DNA of 64,000 nucleotides, taken from NCBI RefSeq assembly GCF_030143245.1, contig NZ_JARJNS010000001.1:248001-312000 (forward strand), read 5' to 3'. Positions 38,343-46,850 of the stretch are shown piece by piece; within the stretch, counting starts at the first letter, position 1, and every line of letters starts with the position of its first letter. Under the pieces are notes generated by a model. That model made no database searches. It worked only from the letters and a program-made list of their open reading frames with translations, and had not been told where the DNA came from. The stretch comes from Rhabdaerophilum sp. SD176. Lineage in GTDB: Bacteria > Pseudomonadota > Alphaproteobacteria > Rhizobiales > Beijerinckiaceae. Both the position numbers and the translations under genes were made by a program.

Positions 38343-38732
38343 TTAATTCGGCGCCAGCCGGGCCTTGCCGCTCTCGCCATTGTCCCGGCGCCAGATCAGC
38401 TGGTTCGCCCCGACACGCTCGAGCGTGAAGCACATGCGCTGGCCCTTGTACCATTCCTGCCATTGCTGGCAGAGCTGGTTGTTGGTGATCCACCAGCGAC
38501 CCGAATCCTGTGGCTTGAAGAACCGTGCAAGACCGATCGCCTCACCCGAGGCATCCACACGCCCGCCGGGACGGTAGTTCATCGGCAACTCACCGCCCAG
38601 CGGCGTCGCCAGATAAACGCGATTCGCGGTGACGGCCTCGCGGATCTGCTCGCCGGTCATCGGACCGCGCTCGTTCGCTGTCGCCATGCCGAATGTCATC
38701 AAGCCTGCCAGACAACCCAGTACCAGCCGCAT
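38343..38732 (-). CDS. Small secreted protein of unknown function
   Basis: 129 residues. Clear signal peptide (MRLVLGCLAGLMTFGMATA). The mature part has two Cys in NQLCQQWQEWYKGQRMCFTLE and a WWITN motif, a small lipocalin-like or DUF995-like layout in which Trp and Cys residues recur (I am not certain of the family). AAGGAGG six bases before the ATG at 38732 fixes the start; the two in-frame TTGs upstream were not used. Likely periplasmic. It is adjacent to tRNA-Ser on the other strand. Confidence 0.75.
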   Translation of the reverse strand: MRLVLGCLAGLMTFGMATANERGPMTGEQIREAVTANRVYLATPLGGELPMNYRPGGRVDASGEAIGLARFFKPQDSGRWWITNNQLCQQWQEWYKGQRMCFTLERVGANQLIWRRDNGESGKARLAPN

Positions 38733-38899
38733 CAACAACCTCCTTGTTGGCCCTGACTCTGTTACGCAGGAGGGCGCGGCAGCGGTTCACCGCTAGGCGG
38801 CAATTTTTCGTGCGGCAGGCGCAGCCGGCGCTTCTTTGCCCGAAAATTCCCGCTCGCTCTCTTGCCTCCACCGGCCGAAACGGGCATTTCCTTGCGGAT

Positions 38900-38989
38900 G
38901 GATGGGTGGCCGAGTGGTTTAAGGCAGCGGTCTTGAAAACCGCCGTAGGTGCAAGCCTACCGTGAGTTCGAATCTCACCCCATCCGCCA
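38900..38989 (+). tRNA. tRNA-Ser (anticodon UGA)
   Basis: 90 bases including an encoded CCA (38987-38989). Acceptor GGATGGG pairs with CCCATCC, discriminator G. The D arm contains GCCGAGTGGTTTAAGGC. The anticodon loop CTTGAAA gives TGA at 38934-38936. A long variable arm typical of class II tRNAs is present, and the T arm reads GTGAG-TTCGAAT-CTCAC. It decodes UCA and other UCN codons. Confidence 0.97.
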
Positions 38990-39050
38990 GCATGATTATA
39001 TAAACCCGACCGGCGTTACTAAACGTTTAAAAGATCAGTTCATTTTTGCG

Positions 39051-39323
39051 ATGATCCAAGATTCTAGAAATAAAAAACTCAAAAGAAAAATATGGATTTC
39101 CCTGCTTTCATTCACAACAATAATGATAATATCTTGTGTATACATTGAATCATTTGCCTATGGCGACGCCGAAAGCGGAATTAATTCAATTTATCTTGCG
39201 ATTTCACAAAAATATCCGATCATTCTCTATGTCACGGTGTCGGCGCACCTTACACTGCCCATAACTGCAATGCTCCTTATATTGACCATCTTCGGCAAGA
39301 AACCGAAGAGGAAAGCGCAGTAA
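39051..39323 (+). CDS. AT-rich small membrane protein beside tRNA-Ser
   Basis: 90 residues: a Lys-rich N-terminus (SRNKKLKRKIW), two hydrophobic segments (ISLLSFTTIMIISCVYIE and LYVTVSAHLTLPITAMLLILTIF) and a basic tail (GKKPKRKAQ). No family recognised. Composition is strikingly A/T-rich with ata, aat, aaa and tta codons that are rare elsewhere in the window. It starts 61 bases after the tRNA 3' end. Looks horizontally acquired; expression is unproven. Confidence 0.6.
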   Translation: MIQDSRNKKLKRKIWISLLSFTTIMIISCVYIESFAYGDAESGINSIYLAISQKYPIILYVTVSAHLTLPITAMLLILTIFGKKPKRKAQ

Positions 39324-39405
39324 ATACAAAAGGATGCCAGTGAATTAATCCGCACAAGCAAGTCGGCATCCTGCCTTATCCCGCCATTTAGGCCTTCGCC
39401 TTGAT

Positions 39406-39425
39406 GCCGGGTGCGGGGACCCGGC
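39406..39425. terminator. Possible hairpin between convergent genes
   Basis: GCCGGGT (39406-39412) and ACCCGGC (39419-39425) form a perfect 7-bp stem with a six-base loop. It lies between the AT-rich plus-strand gene and the minus-strand membrane protein, which converge here. No T-run follows on either side, so termination is only a possibility. Confidence 0.3.
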
Positions 39426-39463
39426 CGCTTTCCGGCACCATTCGCCCGGCACTTTGCCTGATC

Positions 39464-39802
39464 CTACCGCCCGGCAAAGGCCACGATGGCGTAGAGGGCT
39501 GTCCAGAGATTCGCGTAACACCCGATCAGGATGGCGCGCATGGAGCGGCCGGCAGCGAACCGGGCCTTGGCTGCGGCTGTCAGAAGCAGCCAGAAAACGG
39601 CGGCCGCGGGGGCAACCCCCCAGAATCCCGTTGCGAAAAGGACGACATTGGCAGCGGTCAGCACCGCGCTGGCAGGCTCCCCGAGCAAGGCCATGCCCGG
39701 AAAGGCCGACAGGAAGGGCCAGAAGACGAGTGCCGGCAGGATGATGGCCCACCCGATGATGCGGTAAATGTCGCGGCGAAGAGTCCCGTCCGAAGCAGCC
39801 AC
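39464..39802 (-). CDS. Hypothetical membrane protein
   Basis: 112 residues from a GTG at 39802 that has AAGGGG upstream. Three hydrophobic stretches (RIIGWAIILPALVFWPFL, VLTAANVVLFATGFWGVAPAAAVFWLLLTAA, and AILIGCYANLWTALYAIVAFA). No recognised family; composition fits the host. A GTG at 39904 would add 34 residues without a good Shine-Dalgarno. It lies downstream of the Kef-type antiporter on the same strand, separated by about 150 bases. Confidence 0.55.
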   Translation of the reverse strand: MAASDGTLRRDIYRIIGWAIILPALVFWPFLSAFPGMALLGEPASAVLTAANVVLFATGFWGVAPAAAVFWLLLTAAAKARFAAGRSMRAILIGCYANLWTALYAIVAFAGR

Positions 39803-39956
39803 TCGATAACCCCTTGTTGCGCTGTGAACCTTTGCTGCGGGGTCTATGGCCGTTCCGATCGGGAAAACCGAGGCGACATAATGTCTGCTACGGCCTAACC
39901 GCACAGACGGGGCGTGCCAGCGCGCAGCACATCATGGCGGAACCGGGAGCCGGCCC

Positions 39957-41756
39957 CTACCCCGCCTTCTCGCTCTTTGCCTTGATGCCGAGCATCGCGC
40001 TGCGGCCGGCTTCCTGCGCCGCGCTCTGGATCTCGTGGCGGAATTCGTCGCGCTTTTCGTGGATCGAGGCAATCACCTTGCCGGTGGGGACGCCGAGCCA
40101 GGTCAGCGAGGCCTCCGAGAGTTGCAGGCTGGCCTCGATCGTTTCGGGCACGGCATCCGTCACGCCGATGCTGTAAAGATGCTTGGCATGGGACGCATCC
40201 CGCGCGCGGGAAATGATCGGGATATCGGGCCGCACCGCCCTGACCCGCTGGACGACGAGATCGATCGTCGCCTGCGTGTGGATGGTGATGATGACGCCCG
40301 TCGCCTCGCGAATCCCGCAACTGTCGAGGAAGGCCGGGCTCGACGCGTCACCGTAATAGACATCGACACCGGCGCGGCGGTCGCGCCCCACGGCCCCGGC
40401 ATCGCTGTCGGTGACAATGAACGGCACCTTGTGCCGCCGCAGCAGCGCGCAGACCACCTGCCCCACCCGGCCATGGCCGACGACAATGGCATGGCTGCCG
40501 GGAATGGCGGGCCGGACCTCCAGTTCGGGATCGAGCGGCTTCCGGGCATCGGCCCAGGCATCGATCCGCCGTCCGATTGCGGCAAGACCGGGCAACAGCG
40601 CCATGGTCAGCGCGGTAACTGCCAGCCAGAAACTGGCAACGCCCTGCGGCATGACCTGGCCGCTCACGGCCGTATCGATCACGACGAAAGCGAATTCACC
40701 GCCTGCGCTCAACAGGAGGGCCGCTTCCAGCGAAACCGGCCAGGACAGCGAGAACAGCCGGCAAAGGAACAGGAGGATAGCCGTCTTGATTGCGATCAAC
40801 CCGACCACCGCCACCAGCAGCATGACCGGTTCCCGGATGATCTCGCGGATATCGATCGTCATGCCGACGGTGAAGAAGAAGATGCCGAGCAGCAGGCCCT
40901 TGAACGGCGCCACGATCCCCTCGATGGCCCGGCGATACTCCGTTTCCGAGAGGAGCAGCCCGGCCACGAAGGCGCCGAGCGCCATGGACAGGCCGGCCGA
41001 GGCGGCGACCACGCCGGTCGCCACGATGACGAACAGGATGGTCGCCACGAACAGCTCGTTCGATTGCTGGCTCGCCACCATCCGGAAAAGCGGCCGCAGG
41101 AACAATCGTCCCAGGACAACGATCGCGGTCAGCGCCACCGCCGTCTGAAGCAGCGCGAGCCCGATTTTGCCGGAAAGGCTGACACTGCCATCGCTCCCCG
41201 TCGCCATGGACACGAAGAGCAGGATCGGCACCACCGCAAGATCCTGCGCAAGCAGCACCGAGAAGGTTGTGCGGCCGAGGCTGGTATTGAGGCGCCCCTG
41301 CCCGGACAGAAGTTCGATGACGATGGCCGTGGAGGACAGCGCCAGCGCCATGCCGATCACAAGGGCCGGCGTCGGCCCCGCGCCGAGCATATGTGCAAGC
41401 CAGGCAAAGATCGTTGTTGTGAGCAGCACCTGGGAAAGGCCGAGCCCGAGGACGAGCCGGCGCATTTTCGTCAGGCGCTGGAACGACATCTCCAGCCCGA
41501 TCAGGAACAGCAGGAACACGATGCCGAGATCGGCAATGGCCGAAACGTTCTTCGCATCCACCACTGTCAGCCAGTAAAGGAGCGGAACATCCTTGACGAA
41601 TGTACCCAGCCCGAGCGGCCCGAGCACCGCACCGGCGCCGAGATAGCCGAGCACCGGTGACACGCCCGACCGGCGCACAAGCGGCACGACGACACCGGCC
41701 GTGCCGAGCACGACCAGCGCATCGCTGTAGGCTGCAATATTGACGCTGCCGGCCAC
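39957..41756 (-). CDS. KefB/KefC-type monovalent cation:proton antiporter (CPA2)
   Basis: 599 residues. The first 380 form a CPA2 Na+/H+ exchanger domain with 12 or so helices. Family landmarks are GYLGAGAVLGPLGLG, LFLIGLEMSFQRL, LALSSTAIVIELL, LLLSETEYRRAIEGIVAPFKGLLLG and LLLSAGGEFAFVV. Residues about 415-530 are a RCK_N NAD-binding domain with HAIVVGHGRVGQVVCALL. It probably exports K+ in exchange for protons, protecting against electrophiles or pH change. The GTG at 41756 has GGGGCAGG upstream. No glutathione-gating partner (KefF/KefG) is adjacent. Confidence 0.9.
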   Translation of the reverse strand: MAGSVNIAAYSDALVVLGTAGVVVPLVRRSGVSPVLGYLGAGAVLGPLGLGTFVKDVPLLYWLTVVDAKNVSAIADLGIVFLLFLIGLEMSFQRLTKMRRLVLGLGLSQVLLTTTIFAWLAHMLGAGPTPALVIGMALALSSTAIVIELLSGQGRLNTSLGRTTFSVLLAQDLAVVPILLFVSMATGSDGSVSLSGKIGLALLQTAVALTAIVVLGRLFLRPLFRMVASQQSNELFVATILFVIVATGVVAASAGLSMALGAFVAGLLLSETEYRRAIEGIVAPFKGLLLGIFFFTVGMTIDIREIIREPVMLLVAVVGLIAIKTAILLFLCRLFSLSWPVSLEAALLLSAGGEFAFVVIDTAVSGQVMPQGVASFWLAVTALTMALLPGLAAIGRRIDAWADARKPLDPELEVRPAIPGSHAIVVGHGRVGQVVCALLRRHKVPFIVTDSDAGAVGRDRRAGVDVYYGDASSPAFLDSCGIREATGVIITIHTQATIDLVVQRVRAVRPDIPIISRARDASHAKHLYSIGVTDAVPETIEASLQLSEASLTWLGVPTGKVIASIHEKRDEFRHEIQSAAQEAGRSAMLGIKAKSEKAG

Positions 41757-41826
41757 CCTGCCCCGCTATTGCTCCCGGTTGACGGGCCTATCCTAGAGAT
41801 TCGCGTGGGCGCCGATACCCTTCGGC

Positions 41827-42699
41827 TCAGCTTTCGCGCCGGATCGCGCTTTCGTGCCAGCGATGGAGAAGACGGTGCGACAGGTAGCTCGTGGCGAGGA
41901 AGATCGCGATGCCGGAAATCGAGATCATCAGCAAGGCCGCAAACATCCGCGGGATCTTCAGCTGATAACCGCTTTCGAGGATCCGGTAGGCCAGGCCAGA
42001 CGCCGAGCCGCCGGTCCCGGCCACGAATTCCGCCACCACCGCGCCGATCAGCGCCAGGCCGCCGGAAATCTTCAACCCGCCGAGGAAATAGGGCAAGGCG
42101 GCCGGCAGGCGCAGGTAGCGCATCGTCTGCCAGCGGTTGGCGCCATAAAGCTGGAACAAGGCCACCAGGTTGTGGTCCGCCGAATTCAGGCCGAGAATCG
42201 TGTTTGACAGGATCGGGAAGAACGCCACCAGCCAGGCGCAGATCAGCAGCGAGAGATTGACATCGCCGACCCAGATGATGATGAGCGGCGCGATCGCGAC
42301 GACCGGCGTCACCTGCAGGATGACCGCATAGGGCAGCAGCGAGCGTTCCAGCCATTTCGACTGCGTGAAGAGGATCGCCAGCGACACGCCCACCGAGACG
42401 GCTGCGATCAGCGCGGCAAAGGTGATCCGGAGGGTCACCCAGAGCGCAATCGACAGGGTCGGCCAGTCGGTGCCGAGCGTTTTGAGGATCTCCATGGGCC
42501 CCGGCAGAATATAGGCCGGGATGCCGCGATACCGGACGATGCCCTCCCACAGACCGAGGAAGATCGCGCCCATCACCAGCGGCGCGATGATGCCCGGCCA
42601 GCGGCTCTTCGGAATGCCGAGGAACCGCTCCTCAACCGCGAAAACCGGCGTGGCATCCTGGTCGGTGCCTCTTGCAGAGGCCGGATTGGGCTCGCTCAT
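41827..42699 (-). CDS. NitT/TauT-type ABC transporter permease
   Basis: 290 residues with six hydrophobic segments and the BPD_transp_1 EAA loop near 195-225 (LVALFQLYGANRWQTMRYLRLPAALPYFLGGLKIS), of the SsuC/TauC/ThiX subfamily. The ATG at 42699 follows GAGGGGAG; an ATG at 42714 overlaps the ATPase stop. Third gene of the importer operon (substrate-binding protein, ATPase, permease). The substrate is not known; see the locus-level finding. Confidence 0.92.
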   Translation of the reverse strand: MSEPNPASARGTDQDATPVFAVEERFLGIPKSRWPGIIAPLVMGAIFLGLWEGIVRYRGIPAYILPGPMEILKTLGTDWPTLSIALWVTLRITFAALIAAVSVGVSLAILFTQSKWLERSLLPYAVILQVTPVVAIAPLIIIWVGDVNLSLLICAWLVAFFPILSNTILGLNSADHNLVALFQLYGANRWQTMRYLRLPAALPYFLGGLKISGGLALIGAVVAEFVAGTGGSASGLAYRILESGYQLKIPRMFAALLMISISGIAIFLATSYLSHRLLHRWHESAIRRES

Positions 42700-42710
42700 G
42701 GAAACTCCCC

Positions 42711-43529
42711 TCATGCCTCGATGGCAGCCTTGAGCGCCTCGGAGCCGAGGCGGCAGAGATGGGCATATTCGGCCGAGGTCCGGAAAAGGTTGTCGCGCGG
42801 GAATGGCGCATCCACCTGCAACTCGCTCATGACCCGGCCGGGCCGGGCCGCCATCACGACGATCCGCTGCGAGAGATAGACACTCTCGAAGACCGAATGC
42901 GTGACGAACACCGCCGTGAAGCGGTTGCGCTCCCAGACAGCCAGCAGGTCGTCATTGAGCTTGTGCCGCGTGATCTCGTCGAGCGCAGCGAAGGGCTCGT
43001 CCATCAACAGGACTTTCGGCTCGGTCACCAGGGCGCGGGCAATAGAGACGCGCATTTTCATTCCGCCCGACAATTCGCGCGGATAGGCCTTCTCGAACCC
43101 CTTGAGCCCCACCAGAGCCAGCATGGTCTCGGCGCGCGCGTTGGCTTCGCTTGCCGCCATGTGGCGGAGCCGGAGCGGCAGTGTCACATTGTCCAGCGTC
43201 TGCGCCCAGGGCATCAGCGTCGGCTCCTGGAAGACGAAGCCGAGGCTGTGCTCGGCCTTGCCGTAGGCATCGGCCCTGTCCGCCCCCGGCCACTCGATCC
43301 GCCCGGCACTCGGCTGGGACAGGTCGGAGATGATGCGCAACAGTGTCGACTTGCCGCAGCCGGAAGGGCCCAGCAGGCTGACGAACTCGCCCGGGAACAG
43401 ATCGAGATCGACATCCCGCAGGGCAAGCGTCCCGTTGGAGAACTTCTTCGAAAGCTTCCGGATCGAGACGAGCGGGCGTTGACCCGCCCGCCCGTGTAGA
43501 GGCGCTTCGGTCACGTCGGATACGCTCAA
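42711..43529 (-). CDS. NitT/TauT-type ABC transporter ATP-binding protein
   Basis: 272 residues. Walker A GPSGCGKSTLL, Q-loop in FQEPTLMPWAQ, signature LSGGMKMRVSIARAL, Walker B VLLMDEPFAALDE, H-loop FVTHSVFES. Typical of the SsuB/TauB/NrtD group. Its start overlaps the stop of the substrate-binding protein gene by four bases and it nearly overlaps the permease, so the three are translationally coupled. Confidence 0.94.
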   Translation of the reverse strand: MSVSDVTEAPLHGRAGQRPLVSIRKLSKKFSNGTLALRDVDLDLFPGEFVSLLGPSGCGKSTLLRIISDLSQPSAGRIEWPGADRADAYGKAEHSLGFVFQEPTLMPWAQTLDNVTLPLRLRHMAASEANARAETMLALVGLKGFEKAYPRELSGGMKMRVSIARALVTEPKVLLMDEPFAALDEITRHKLNDDLLAVWERNRFTAVFVTHSVFESVYLSQRIVVMAARPGRVMSELQVDAPFPRDNLFRTSAEYAHLCRLGSEALKAAIEA

Positions 43530-44545
43530 ACGCCGACGCCCTTGTTGATGAATTCCAGGCTGTAGGCCTTCTTGAAGTCGATCCCGGCCGGGAACACGCC
43601 CGCGCCGTTCATATCCTTGTAGAAGGTTTCCCAGCGGGCATCGGTCATTGCGCCGACGCCGAGCTTGAGCGCGTCGCCCGACATCACGATGCCGCGCTCG
43701 GTCATGACCTTGATCGCATAGGCGATCTTGTCGTCGGTCATGTCCGGGTTGTCCCGCTTGATCAGCGCATTGGCTGCCGCGTTTTCCGGCCCGTTCTTCA
43801 TATAGGCCGCCCAGCCCTCGAGGCTGGCCGTCACGAAGCGCTGCACGACATCCTTCTTCTCCTTCACCATCTTCTCGGAGATGTTGATCGTCGTGTTGTA
43901 ATTGGCGAAGCCGGCATCGGCGATGAGATGCACGAGCGGTGTCACGCCGCCTTCCTTCTGGATCGCGAAGGGCTCCGAGGAAAGGAAGCCCTGCTGGCAG
44001 ACCTTCTTGTCCGCAAGGAACGGCGCCATGTTGAAGGTGTAGGGGCGGATCTGCTCGTCCGAATAGCCGAATTTCGCCTTGAGGAACGGCCAGTACGAAG
44101 TGCGGCCGGCAGCACCGACAAGGATCGGCTTGCCCTTCAGCGCAGCGAAATCGTCATTGCCCTGCCCCGGATGACAGATGATGACCTGCGGATCCTTCTG
44201 GAAGATCGAGGCGATGCAGAGGAAGGGCAGCTTCTGCTCGACATAGCGGATCGCCTCGAACGAGTTCGACATGATCATGTCGACAGCGCCGCCCAGCAGC
44301 AGCTGCGAGGGATTCTGCTGCGGGCCGCCCATGCGGATATTGGCATCGATACCGTATTTCTTGTAGATGCCGTTGGCGACGGCGTAATAGAAGCCGCCAT
44401 GCTCGGCCTGGGCGCGCCAGTTCGTCTGGTAGCTCACCTTGTCGAGGGTCTGGGCGCTCACGCGTCCGCCGACAACCGGCGTCAGCATGGACCCGCCGAT
44501 GAGGCCAAGGGCCGCCCTGCGATCGATCCGGAATTTCGACATCAT
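43526..44545 (-). CDS. NMT1/THI5-like ABC transporter substrate-binding protein
   Basis: 339 residues. N-terminus FRIDRRAALGLIGGSMLTPVVGGRVSAQ is a probable Tat signal (DRRAALGL). The mature start VSYQTNWRAQAEHGGFYYAVANGIYKKYGIDAN is the hallmark of the NMT1/THI5-like family, whose members bind thiamine-pyrimidine precursors (ThiY), riboflavin, taurine and similar ligands. GGGPQQNPSQLLLGGAVDM-like ligand-site residues follow (GGPQQNPSQLLLGG). GGAGG precedes the ATG at 44545. First gene of the importer operon and divergent from the FAD oxidase gene. Confidence 0.9.
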   Translation of the reverse strand: MMSKFRIDRRAALGLIGGSMLTPVVGGRVSAQTLDKVSYQTNWRAQAEHGGFYYAVANGIYKKYGIDANIRMGGPQQNPSQLLLGGAVDMIMSNSFEAIRYVEQKLPFLCIASIFQKDPQVIICHPGQGNDDFAALKGKPILVGAAGRTSYWPFLKAKFGYSDEQIRPYTFNMAPFLADKKVCQQGFLSSEPFAIQKEGGVTPLVHLIADAGFANYNTTINISEKMVKEKKDVVQRFVTASLEGWAAYMKNGPENAAANALIKRDNPDMTDDKIAYAIKVMTERGIVMSGDALKLGVGAMTDARWETFYKDMNGAGVFPAGIDFKKAYSLEFINKGVGV

Positions 44546-44682
44546 GGAATTCGCCTCCGCTTGTGCTTGTCCGTGCCCTCGGCACGCTCCCCTGAAACCA
44601 AGCAACGCCTATGCCGTTTCTTCGCGACATACCGAATGCGCAGCCTGCCCTCGTTTTCAGCATTATGCCGCCAAGCTGTCAC

Positions 44683-44696
44683 GCTGCCTAGGCAGC
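44683..44696. promoter_or_regulatory. Perfect 14-bp palindrome, importer/oxidase divergent promoter region
   Basis: GCTGCCTAGGCAGC reads the same on both strands. It lies in the 253-base spacer between the substrate-binding protein gene and the FAD oxidase gene, with two further inverted repeats within the next 56 bases. Most likely an operator half of a shared control region; the regulator is not encoded nearby. Confidence 0.55.
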
Positions 44697-44702
44697 CGGC
44701 AG

Positions 44703-44714
44703 GCCAAATTTGGC
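44703..44714. promoter_or_regulatory. Perfect 12-bp palindrome GCCAAATTTGGC
   Basis: Self-complementary A/T-centred site seven bases after the 14-bp palindrome in the same divergent spacer. The spacing between centres of the two sites is 19 bases, close to two helical turns, as expected for co-operatively bound dimers. Confidence 0.5.
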
Positions 44715-44719
44715 TTGTC

Positions 44720-44752
44720 ACCAGCCTCTGCGGCAATGCGTTGCAGGCTGGT
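44720..44752. promoter_or_regulatory. Inverted repeat ACCAGCCT-N17-AGGCTGGT
   Basis: Perfect 8-bp arms (44720-44727 and 44745-44752) about 47 bases before the FAD oxidase ATG. Could be a third operator or a hairpin in the leader. Confidence 0.45.
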
Positions 44753-44798
44753 CTGACGATTGCTAGCGTGGGCGCACAGTCTGACCCCGGGGACATCC

Positions 44799-46187
44799 AT
44801 GACCGCCGCACTCGCCAAGGCCGACCTATCGGCCGCGCCTGATCTCCCGCCCGCCATCCGGGCCGTCCTCGCCGAGATCGACGGCATCGCCGTCGAGACC
44901 GAGGAAAAGGTTGTCCGGAAGCGCAGCCGCGACTTCTTCTGGTACTCGCCCATCCTCAACGAGGAACTGACAGGCAAGAGCGCCGACATCGTCGTCACGC
45001 CGAAATCCGAGGCCGAGGTCATCCGCGTCGCCGCCGCCTGTGCCCGGCACCGTGTGCCGCTCACCCCGCGCGCCGGCGCGACCGGCAATTACGGCCAGGC
45101 CGTGCCCCTCCAGCGCGGCGTGCTGATGGATATGCAGGCCCTCACGGCCATCGAATGGGTCAAGCCCGGCCATATCCGCGTCGGCGCTGGCGCGAATATG
45201 GGCAAGCTCGACGCCGAATTGCGCCCGCAGGGCTGGGAATTGCGCATGCATCCCTCGACCAAGCGCACGGCGACAATCGGCGGCTTCGTTGCCGGCGGCT
45301 CGGGCGGCGTCGGCTCCGTCACCTATGGCGGCCTGCGCGAGCCCGGCAACATCCTCGCCGCCCGGATCGTTACGGTCGAGGAAACCCCGCGCGTCATCGA
45401 ATTGCGCGGCGATGCCGCCCAGAAGATCAACCGGGCCTATGGCACGACCGGCATCATCACCGCGCTCGAAATGCCGCTCGCGCCGGCCTATCCCTGGTTT
45501 GACGTGCTGGTGACTGCCCCGGACTACGCCACGCTTCTGGCCATCGGGCAGGACGTGGCCCGCGCGGATGGCGTCATCAAGAAGCTCCTGTCGCCGATCG
45601 CCTGGCCCCTGCCCGATTATTTCGGGCAGCTGAAGCCCCATTGTCCGGAAGGCCAGCCGGTCATGGCCTGCATGATCGCCGAATCCTCGCTCGAGAGCTT
45701 CCGCGACATTGTCGGCACACGCGGGACGATCACGCTCGAAACGCCGACGCGGGAAGAGGCGGGCAGCACGCCGCTCTACGAATATACCTGGAACCACACC
45801 ACGCTGCAGATGCTGAAGGCGGATCGCTCCGTCACCTATCTGCAATGCCTGTTCCCGCAGGCGCGCTTCGTCGACAGCATCCTCGAAATGGCCGCTCTCT
45901 TCCCGGATGAAATGATCCCGCATTGCGAATTCATCCGCTTCGGTGGCCATCTCACCTGCTCGGCCCTGCCCGTCATCCGCTACACCACGAAAGAGCGCCT
46001 CTACGAGATCATCGCCGCGCATGAGGCCAGGGGGGTGATGATCGCCAACCCGCATGTCGTCAGCCTCGAGGATGGCTCGCGCCACAAGCGCGCCGATGCC
46101 GACCAGCTGGGCTTCAAGGCCGAGATCGATCCCTATGGCCTGCTCAATCCGGGCAAGATGCGGTCCTATGTGCCGGTGAAGGCGTGA
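44799..46187 (+). CDS. FAD-linked oxidase (FAD_binding_4), copy A
   Basis: 462 residues. PCMH-type FAD domain: KSRDF-like RKRSRDFFWYSPIL, IVVTPKSEAEVIRVAAACARHRVPLTPRAGATGNYGQAVP, then HPSTKRTATIGGFVAGGSGGVGSVTYGGL and AYGTTGIITALEMPL. The C-terminal part resembles FAD-linked oxidase C domains (GLLNPGKM at the end). Such flavoenzymes oxidise hydroxy acids, amines or alcohols with quinone, cytochrome or O2 as acceptor; the substrate is unknown. GGGGA precedes the ATG at 44799. The GTG of the next gene overlaps its stop. A paralogue (copy B) is in the convergent operon. Confidence 0.88.
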   Translation: MTAALAKADLSAAPDLPPAIRAVLAEIDGIAVETEEKVVRKRSRDFFWYSPILNEELTGKSADIVVTPKSEAEVIRVAAACARHRVPLTPRAGATGNYGQAVPLQRGVLMDMQALTAIEWVKPGHIRVGAGANMGKLDAELRPQGWELRMHPSTKRTATIGGFVAGGSGGVGSVTYGGLREPGNILAARIVTVEETPRVIELRGDAAQKINRAYGTTGIITALEMPLAPAYPWFDVLVTAPDYATLLAIGQDVARADGVIKKLLSPIAWPLPDYFGQLKPHCPEGQPVMACMIAESSLESFRDIVGTRGTITLETPTREEAGSTPLYEYTWNHTTLQMLKADRSVTYLQCLFPQARFVDSILEMAALFPDEMIPHCEFIRFGGHLTCSALPVIRYTTKERLYEIIAAHEARGVMIANPHVVSLEDGSRHKRADADQLGFKAEIDPYGLLNPGKMRSYVPVKA

Positions 46188-46771
46188 GAATTCTCTATCT
46201 CTACTGCCACCCGCTGGCCGAGAGCTTCCATGCTGCCATCCGCGATGCCGCGCTGGAAAGCCTCCGCGCCGCCGGGCATGAGGTCGATCTCTGCGATCTC
46301 TATGCCGAGGGCTTCGAGCCGATCCTCACCGCCGAGATGCGGCGGGAATACCACGACGTGACGCTCAACCGGAAAGGCATCGAGAGCTATGTCGAGCGCC
46401 TGCACCGCGCCGAGGCGCTGGTTGTCCAGTTCCCGACCTGGTGCTTCGGCTTCCCCGCCATGCTCAAGGGCTTTTTCGACCGGCTCTTCTCGCCGGGGAT
46501 CACCTTCGACCTGTCCGACCCCGCCCATGTGAAGCCCATGCTCGGCCATATCCGGCAGGTCATCGGCATTTCCACCTACGGCCGGGACCGCTGGCGGGCC
46601 TTCGTCGTGGGAGATCCGCCGCGAAAGATGATCACCCGCTATCTGCGCTGGTTCGTTTCGCGCCGCGCGCGCATCCGCTATCTCGCGCTCTACCACATGA
46701 ATGTCGCCACCGAGGCGCAGCGCAAGGGCTTCATTGCCCGCGTTTCCGCCGAGTTCCGCACCCTGTCCTGA
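46184..46771 (+). CDS. NAD(P)H-dependent flavodoxin-fold oxidoreductase, copy A
   Basis: 195 residues. NQO/MdaB-type flavodoxin fold: ILYLYCHPLAESFHAAIRDAALESL, DLYAEGFEPIL, FPTWCFGFPAMLKGFFDRLFSPGITF. Uses bound FMN or FAD to pass electrons from NAD(P)H to quinones or other acceptors. Its GTG at 46184 overlaps the FAD oxidase stop (GTGA). The tight coupling to a FAD oxidase, repeated in the other operon, suggests joint function. Cytoplasmic. Confidence 0.88.
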   Translation: MRILYLYCHPLAESFHAAIRDAALESLRAAGHEVDLCDLYAEGFEPILTAEMRREYHDVTLNRKGIESYVERLHRAEALVVQFPTWCFGFPAMLKGFFDRLFSPGITFDLSDPAHVKPMLGHIRQVIGISTYGRDRWRAFVVGDPPRKMITRYLRWFVSRRARIRYLALYHMNVATEAQRKGFIARVSAEFRTLS

Positions 46772-46850
46772 CGGTTCTGCTCTTGCGCGGCACACCAACC
46801 TGCCCGAACCTCGCTCCCGTTCCCCGGATTCCCTGTCGCCAGAGGCTGCC

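Noticed and set aside
38693-38965. 90-codon plus-strand frame running into tRNA-Ser
   Set aside because: It ends inside the tRNA and has no start signal; the tRNA explains the sequence.
40035-41660. 541-codon plus-strand frame opposite the Kef-type antiporter
   Set aside because: Gln/His/Asp/Arg-rich shadow with no hydrophobic or catalytic pattern; the opposite strand encodes an obvious antiporter.
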